Positions 58,559-64,000 of a stretch of DNA of 64,000 nucleotides are shown here, piece after piece; the stretch's first letter is position 1, and every line of letters begins with the position of its first letter. The notes beneath the pieces were generated by a model. It saw only the letters and a list, made by a program, of their open reading frames with translations, was not told the origin of the DNA and did not search any database. The stretch comes from Branchinecta lynchi (lineage: Eukaryota > Arthropoda > Branchiopoda > Anostraca > Branchinectidae), in assembly GCA_023053575.1 (NCBI GenBank), contig JAKZAP010000007.1, positions 12,119,508 to 12,183,507 of the forward strand, written 5' to 3'. A program made the translations under genes and the position numbers.

Positions 58559-58716
58559 TTAAAGGAACAGAAAACTTGACTCGGGGAGCTAGCTGACATA
58601 TCAAGAATGTACCCTGAGTTGATATTGAGAGTAAGAAAAATTCTCGTCACGACCATTGCAGTTTCCGAGAATTCGACTTTTGAGTTAGTAGAAAAAAAGC
58701 GCTAAAAGGTTTGTGT

Positions 58717-58763
58717 ATCGGGAGTAGGATTCGAACCCACAAACTCTTGACTACTACCCCGAT
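58717..58763 (-). ncRNA. tRNA-like minihelix (acceptor plus T arm), Pol III B box
   Basis: On the minus strand: acceptor half ATCGGGG pairs with TCCCGAT, and GTGGG-TTCGAAT-CCTAC forms a proper T arm holding a full B-box match, GGTTCGAATCC. Only 16 nt lie between, so D and anticodon arms are missing. It is either a deleted tRNA or the head of a tRNA-derived SINE. SLC35C1 intron 4. Confidence 0.5.
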
Positions 58764-59070
58764 ACTATGGCCGAAACACAGCCAAAGGCGAACTTTTACA
58801 GTGCATAAGGGGCAGGGGCCTGCCAGCTAGCTTTGGGTACACTAAGGAGGGGGTTCGAGATAACAAAGAAGGGGGGTCCTGTCGACAATAAGTCCCTGTA
58901 TCTTTATTTAAGCCCCCCAGGTCGGTTTGATGGCCGAAAGTTGCGTAGTCAAGTTTTCTGTGCCTTTAATAGACTTTCGTGTTAAATTTTGCCAGACTTC
59001 TTGCAGTGCAACCTCGTGACTCGGAGTTTTGTTATTATTCCGTTTACCTTACATGTGTCTTGTTCTTCAG

Positions 59071-59363
59071 GTACCCTTTCAGTATTGGGCACAGTCTACG
59101 GTGTCTTGGCTTCCCTGTTCGTGTCTCTTAACGCCATCTACACAAAGAAAGTCATGCCGCATGTCAACGATAACATTTGGCTGCTAACGTTTTATAATAA
59201 CGTTAACGCCTGTCTTCTTTTCCTGCCTTTGATGGTGGTGGCGGGAGAGGTAGATGCTGTTGCTTCTTTTGATGGATTTTCGGACACGGTTTACTGGACG
59301 AAGATGATACTTGGCGGTGTCTTTGGATTTGCCATTGGATACGTTACTGGACTTCAGATTAAG
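59071..59363 (+). CDS. SLC35C1: SLC35C1 exon 5
   Basis: 293 nt between a TTCTTCAG acceptor and a GTGAGT donor. Covers TM6 to TM8: [57 protein letters not shown] and [17 protein letters not shown]. Phase 1 in, 0 out. It has the highest density of residues shared with the vertebrate transporter. Confidence 0.97.
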
Positions 59364-59463
59364 GTGAGTTTGTTTTGCAGTTGCGGGTTGTGGAGAGAGA
59401 GATCTGTGAGTTAAGAGTGTATGTCTCCACAACCTGGATAAGAGATTGAGAATTACAGGTTAG

Positions 59464-60125
59464 GTTAGTAGCATCCGGTCTTGCTATAATAGCATCCAGG
59501 CTTGCTAATAGTAGCATGCAGTAGAATGCAGTAACACGGCAGCCTTGACGTACAAGCATGTAATAGCGTCAGCTCGTAGTGCATGCTACTGTTTTCATAC
59601 AACTTCATACTACTATTTTGAGATAAATTTTTCATCTGGATGGAAAATTGAGATGGCAGTTTTCCGATGAAACTGGTGCCAGGTTCTTGGAATCCGCCTG
59701 CAATTTGCGATTCCGCTTACAAAATATGAGCTCCGCGGGGGGCAAAGCAAGTGGACTAACCATTCGGTAGAAAAGTAGACTTTCGGCATACCGGCGGTAG
59801 AAAGTTTTCATCAGTGCATATTGCACGTGAATATCTCTGGTAGCTTAAAGTGAGACAGCTTAAAAGAGAGCTTGTATTCTAAACTATCTGTTTTTGTTAT
59901 TTCTCAGAATCCTGGGATACCCGCGGGATCAATCCCGCGGGGGGCATTACTGCCCTTGCTAATTTATCTCAAAATAGTACTAAGAAGTAGTACGACAAAA
60001 TTGCATGCAGTACTAACGATGCTACTACATGCTTCTACTTCAAGGCTACCGTGTTACTGCATACTACTATATGCTACTATTAACAAGACTGGATGCTACT
60101 ATGGCAAGACAGGATGATACTGGAC
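59464..60125. mobile_element. Foldback element I in SLC35C1 intron 5
   Basis: Arms about 59464-59640 and 59955-60125: ACTATTTTGAGATAAATTT pairs with TTTATCTCAAAATAGT, and repeated TAGCATG / GATGCTACTA text pairs along the arms. Inner AGCTTAAA..GTGAGACAGC also folds. No coding capacity. Confidence 0.65.
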
Positions 60126-60547
60126 ACTACTACGTACGATTGGACCAGTCTGAGGCACATTAGATGATAGTATTCTTTGCTCTTACATAGTATTACGTGC
60201 AACGTTTTCGTACTACTACCATACTACTACGCAGGCTACAAATTTGTCATCGGGACTTCAGCCCTGTCTTTCAGAATACAAGATGGGTTAAGAGAATTAT
60301 CATACAAGTACTTCCTTTTGTAGCTGCTTGACAAATATTTATCTGAAATAACAACTCTCCCTAGATTTAGACCAATAGATGCTTTAATGAATTTGACGTT
60401 AGACCGTGGTGAACGTGAACCGGGTGTTCATGGGCCATATTTGGAGAATCTTAGCGTGGCTCATGCTTGTTTCTCATCGGAAAACGTTGGTTAGTGGTGA
60501 TATTCTTCCTAGATACCCCATAAAATATACATTCCAGGACTTTCAGA

Positions 60548-60665
60548 ATTATTAAAGTTTAACTGAATAGGGCTTAGACCCGACAGTCTGGTTACACATC
60601 ACTTGTTTACTTAAATAGGCCTGAAAACCCGATAAGACTGCATTACTCCGTTTGTCCACTGTCCG
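60548..60665. repeat. Dispersed repeat J, copy 2
   Basis: TTAAAGTTTAACTGAATAGG through GTTACACATCACTTG and AAAACCCGATAAGACTGC; same order as 55612-55745. Confidence 0.6.
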
Positions 60666-60710
60666 ATAATCGCTCAGCGAGTGAACTTAATCTTCCAGAT
60701 TTGCGGTATT

Positions 60711-60840
60711 TGTATGAATAAATGAATGAATTTATTGCCAATAAAGCCCAAGGGCCATGGCGGGAAACATAACACAATAACAAAAACAAAATATCATACA
60801 CTCCAACAACAAACCAAAAAATCAACTTCTATAAAAATAG
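60711..60840 (-). mobile_element. Solo LINE 3' end
   Basis: On the minus strand: CATGGCCCTTGGGCTTTATT, GGCAATAAATTCATTCATTT. The hairpin-plus-short-repeat end resembles the 3' end of the intron-2 LINE but is not identical. No ORF. Confidence 0.5.
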
Positions 60841-61169
60841 TTCACGGTGGGCCATAGCTAGCTGTCCCTCTATGCTTGAAACATAGCAACAATAAAGGTA
60901 AGCCATTTCTGAAAAATAAACTAAAAATGAGAGATTCTTTGCAAGACATATTTTAGCATCATTTTCTTACTTTCTTCAGCCGTAACTTTTCCGGGCGTCT
61001 TTGGTCATGGAAATGCAGGTTTTTATTAAAATTCAAATTCTACGCATCTCGATGAATTTTGAGTTGTCGGGCAGAGAGCCATTCTGACCGTTATTACTAG
61101 AGCCTCAGGTGAAAAAAAATAATCCCTTCGATGAGTCAAAATGATTCGGTGTATTCGAATATCAGATGT

Positions 61170-61796
61170 AACAAGACCAAAGGTTTCGTTGGGATCCCAA
61201 AAATCTAACAGTTGATTCAAACAATTGGGTCATGTCTTCGCCATTCAGTCTTCGTCAGATTCCTCTTAATTTGAAACCCCCTCCCACATCCCGAAATATA
61301 TTTATTCAAACAATGTTTGCAACGGATACGTCAGCTACGATACTTCATAGTGAAGTAACGCAAATTAGCTGTCAGCTACGATGTTGTTTAAATAAACCTA
61401 TCTCTCTCTCTCTATCTCTGTATCAGCGATATTTCGGCCCTTCTTGGCAAGGGTCCTCGTCAGGCTGTCAATCCTCTGGTTCAACGTCGGGGAAGGAATC
61501 AAACCTGTAATAAATAACTGAAGCTTCTACCGACCATAAATATCTTATTAAAGTAAATTACCTTCAAATACCGCTGTAATGAAAAAACTAGTCCTGAGAT
61601 TTAATTTTTTACACGGACGCTATTCGAAATATTAGGCTACAAAACCCATCTATGAACTAGACCTTACTCTTGACCCAAATAATTCTCACACCAAGTTTCA
61701 TCAAAATATCTCATTCTCTTCGAGAGTTATGGTGCTGACAGACGGACAACTTTTGCGATGTCATAGGTATCCCTCCACTTACGATTTGGGATCCCA
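61170..61796. mobile_element. B element copy B5 (reverse, interrupted), SLC35C1 intron 5
   Basis: Reads AACAAGACCAAAGGTTTCGT at the left and TACGATTTGGGATCCC at the right. The internal unit array is lost and replaced by a retroelement 3' end (about 61310-61500). Confidence 0.75.
61310..61500 (-). mobile_element. Retroelement 3' end with a ribozyme-like hairpin
   Basis: On the minus strand: CTGACGAGGACCC, a hairpin with AAGGGCC, GAAATATCGCTGATA, a (GA)n tract, then GGTTTATTTAAA and CATCGTAGCTGACAGC. The (GA)n and following text recur at 2996-3065. The CTGANGA..GAAA layout is that of hammerhead motifs reported in Penelope-like elements. No RT remains. Confidence 0.5.
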
Positions 61797-61991
61797 ACAA
61801 TAAGCTGCCTTTTCAGTTAAACTTTGAAAATTGTGTTTCCAAAAAAGTTTCGAATGTGGCCAGTCTCCCTTACACGAAGATTCTGCGGCACTGAATTCCC
61901 CAGTAGACTTTTTACGTTGGACTTTATTTTCTTCTGAGGAGACGTATGTGATAGGTGTGACACGAAATCCCTAACCACCACTTTCCTCCAG

Positions 61992-62201
61992 GTGACGTCC
62001 CCGCTGACTCACAATATCTCCGGCACAGCCAAAGCATGTGCTCAGACTGTGCTAGCGACATCCTGGTACTCGGAGCACAAGCCTCCTCTCTGGTGGCTCT
62101 CAAACTTGGTCGTACTAGGTGGCAGTGCCGCTTATACAGTAGTAAGACAGCAAGAAATGCAGGAAAAGAATAAACCGAAAAAATCATTGGTTGGTGTCTA
62201 G
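61992..62201 (+). CDS. SLC35C1: SLC35C1 exon 6 (stop)
   Basis: 210 nt after a TTTCCTCCAG acceptor, phase 0, ending at TAG (62199-62201). Reads [20 protein letters not shown], then the last TM ([19 protein letters not shown]) and a lysine-rich cytosolic tail ending LVGV. THN-SGTAKA is the triose-phosphate-translocator-like signature of the family; the Thr of the SPLTHN region is another human disease position. Confidence 0.97.
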   Translation: MTSPLTHNISGTAKACAQTVLATSWYSEHKPPLWWLSNLVVLGGSAAYTVVRQQEMQEKNKPKKSLVGV

Positions 62202-64000
62202 TAGTTTCATTTCTAAGGACTGCTAAAATGAGGTGGTGGGCTGTGATATAAACTGAGGTTAAGGTTTAAGGAAAGTGCGCACGTAGGCATGTCTCGAGTG
62301 GAGAATTGTTAAGGTAAGGTAGTACATTTGTGAACTACTTCGGATTGAAATGCCATTACGGTTTTCAACGGAAATGGATAAGACGTTGGTCGGTTGGTTC
62401 GTTGGTCGGTCCCACTTGTTATTTTGCAAACATCATGACCGAGGGAATTTGTTGTCGGTGAGCTCTTTTATACGATTTGTTTTCTTCCGGAGTATGGGAA
62501 GTGATGTTTGACTAATAATTTAGGTTTTAGATCGTTTTGATGTTTGAAACTGTTGGTTTCGTTTTGTTACTCGCGTGCCGGTTACGGATCTAACCCAGTG
62601 CCAGTATAGTGCGTGTCCGCCTTTGGGACTCGGGGATTCTCAAAGTTATCCGGGGATCCGGGAACATACCGTCCAGATAACTCCCAGTACTCCTTTGATT
62701 GTCAACTGCTTCTGCGAGTTTGTGAGACTCGGAAGAAATTCGATTGACTATTAGGATTTTTCGGGTTCTGTGGATGAATGTGCCAAATTTCTGTGAGAGC
62801 TCAGATTCTTTCATCGACCTTTTCGTAGAAAATTTTCTGAGAACACTGAGCCATCGAAAACCCCAGAAGTCCAGTGGAGAGGGTTCTTGCTTATTTTTTT
62901 AGACGAGTGTAGTTTTTTTTTTCAATTGCCCATTTAAGATTAAAGGAGTTATATCATAAGCATTCTAGCACTTGCAACGTCCAGAACCCGCCCCACCCAA
63001 GACCCAAGATGAAGCCACGGCTCGATCCGACCGCTGGGTCATCTAGCGGCGCTGGTCGGAAGCGCACCACATGGGGAGTATGGAATCATAGTTTGACTTT
63101 GGATCTAACAAAACGTAACAAATGTGTAGAAAAAGTAGACTAATTATTTGTATGATCGATTTCTTTGAGTATTTTGTTTTCTGTTTTTTCTTGTTAATTC
63201 CCGTAAGTCCAAAGAATTAAGGATGTAAACTAGATCACAAGAAAGTGTGATCTAGTGATTTCTTGAAGATTCTGAGACTGAGCTAAATAATATTCAGCTT
63301 CCGAGACTAAAAAATGTCAAACTGACCTGATTTCTTCTTCCGACATATCTAAACGTCCGCATGGTGATATACTTAGTTGTTTTAAGCCTCTTACATGCCA
63401 CTCGATCTTCTCGAAGGGTCTAGTAATCTTTTGAGAAGCGTCAGGAGATCAATGAATAGTTAATTAGCAATGGCGGATTGGCGTTCAGGAGCTAATTGTG
63501 TTCCAAGTAATTTCTGGATAACGTTGGCTACCGTGAGGATTCTGGGCAAAACAAAGGTAATAGTGTGTTCCTAAAATCAGACCCATAGAAAAATGATCGT
63601 GTCTCCCACCTTCTCGGCCCACATGAATCAAAGACTTTAATTCCGGTCTTTAACGTTCTTGAAAGAGTTTAATAAGAAAGAGTCTAATAAAGCTATGCTG
63701 GAAGGAACATGTTGCATAAACCCACATCCGACATCTGCGACAAAAAGAAAGACAGTCGGCTACGTGACCAGTATATACTGTTGTATAGACTGTTATACCA
63801 TTGTATAACTGGTACTGTAATATACTGTCATCGGGGTTTTCCTTAGCGCTTATGCTTAGAGGGACACAATAGGCTACAGCAAATTTAACATTTGTGAGAT
63901 ATAAGACTTTCAACTTCGAGACTAAATTGTTGTGTTGACATTAGGCTAAATAAGCTTGTAAGTACTTGAATTCGTTTCCTCGATTCTTTATTGATTAATT
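62202..64000 (+). other. 3' UTR and flank of SLC35C1; no recognised gene
   Basis: No coding exon is recognised. An AATAAA at 63686-63691 is the clearest plus-strand poly(A) signal but is 1.5 kb after the stop, so the true 3' end is uncertain. Inverted short blocks CTAGATCACAAG / AAGTGTGATCTAG occur near 63230-63256. Confidence 0.45.

Larger units (their letters stand above)
44767..62201 (+). other. SLC35C1: Gene span: GDP-fucose transporter 1 (SLC35C1), six coding exons
   Basis: Golgi nucleotide-sugar transporter that exchanges GDP-fucose for GMP and feeds lumenal fucosyltransferases. Exons 44767-44897, 47950-48151, 54499-54637, 56794-56880, 59071-59363, 61992-62201 sum to 1062 nt, 353 aa plus stop; the human protein is about 364 aa. 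All introns are GT..AG and the phases (2, 0, 1, 1, 0) close exactly. Family blocks in order: [107 protein letters not shown]. Arg142 in the YVGRSL block corresponds to the Arg changed in human leukocyte adhesion deficiency II (R147, from memory). The protein ends in GV like the human one, a terminal valine possibly serving ER exit. It faces PLPP head to head, and its intron 2 holds a LINE in antisense. Confidence 0.96.

Noticed and set aside
58717..58763. Complete tRNA gene
   Set aside because: Only 16 nt between acceptor and T arm; no anticodon arm can form.

Overview
The window comes from a nuclear genome of a non-vertebrate animal. Genes are split into small exons by multi-kilobase introns with canonical GT..AG sites and conserved phases. 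Non-coding space is filled with LINEs, foldback and TIR elements, minisatellites and dispersed repeats. There are no bacterial operons, CRISPR arrays or rRNA genes. The taxon cannot be fixed from sequence alone.

Two host genes were assembled by reading through the introns. They lie head to head. On the minus strand (40688 down to 5337) is a phospholipid phosphatase of the LPP/PLPP family (PAP2 superfamily): seven exons per transcript, 307 codons, all three catalytic motifs. It has two copies of exon 2 (38184-38335 and 35597-35748). Both are 152 nt with the same phases and encode alternative versions of TM1 and the first outer loop, which is the signature of mutually exclusive splicing. On the plus strand (44767 to 62201) is a complete six-exon GDP-fucose transporter (SLC35C1), 353 codons, all junctions in phase.

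The 4.08 kb between the two start codons is almost all transposon. It holds a foldback element C (41014-41460), a TIR element A (41529-41942), and a 2.75-kb foldback element FB (41951-44703) with an 8-bp target duplication. FB itself contains a truncated LINE (6-bp duplication) and a 305-bp MITE (3-bp duplication). Without them the two ATGs would be about 0.46 kb apart, so an ancestral bidirectional promoter seems to have been pried open.

Intron 2 of SLC35C1 carries, in antisense, a LINE of the CR1/L2 group with both ORFs open (about 49636-54270). ORF2 (1021 aa) has APE endonuclease and reverse transcriptase. ORF1 (339 aa) begins with what reads as a PWWP domain, a histone-methyl-lysine/DNA reader, followed by a coiled coil and an RNA-binding-like domain. 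This chromatin-reader ORF1 is the most likely undescribed system here. ORF1 and ORF2 share a frame but are separated by four consecutive stop codons.

Region by region: 1-5.3 kb repeats (A, E, B, F) and 3' flank of PLPP; 5.3-40.7 kb PLPP, with a 4.26-kb TIR element holding higher-order tandem repeats in intron 4 (12.1-16.3 kb), E repeats (17.9-19.1, 29.0-32.9 kb) and several minisatellites in intron 3; 40.7-44.8 kb nested-transposon promoter region; 44.8-62.2 kb SLC35C1 with a decayed duplicate of exon 1, B elements, the LINE, a foldback element and a tRNA-like hairpin; 62.2-64 kb 3' flank without a recognised gene.
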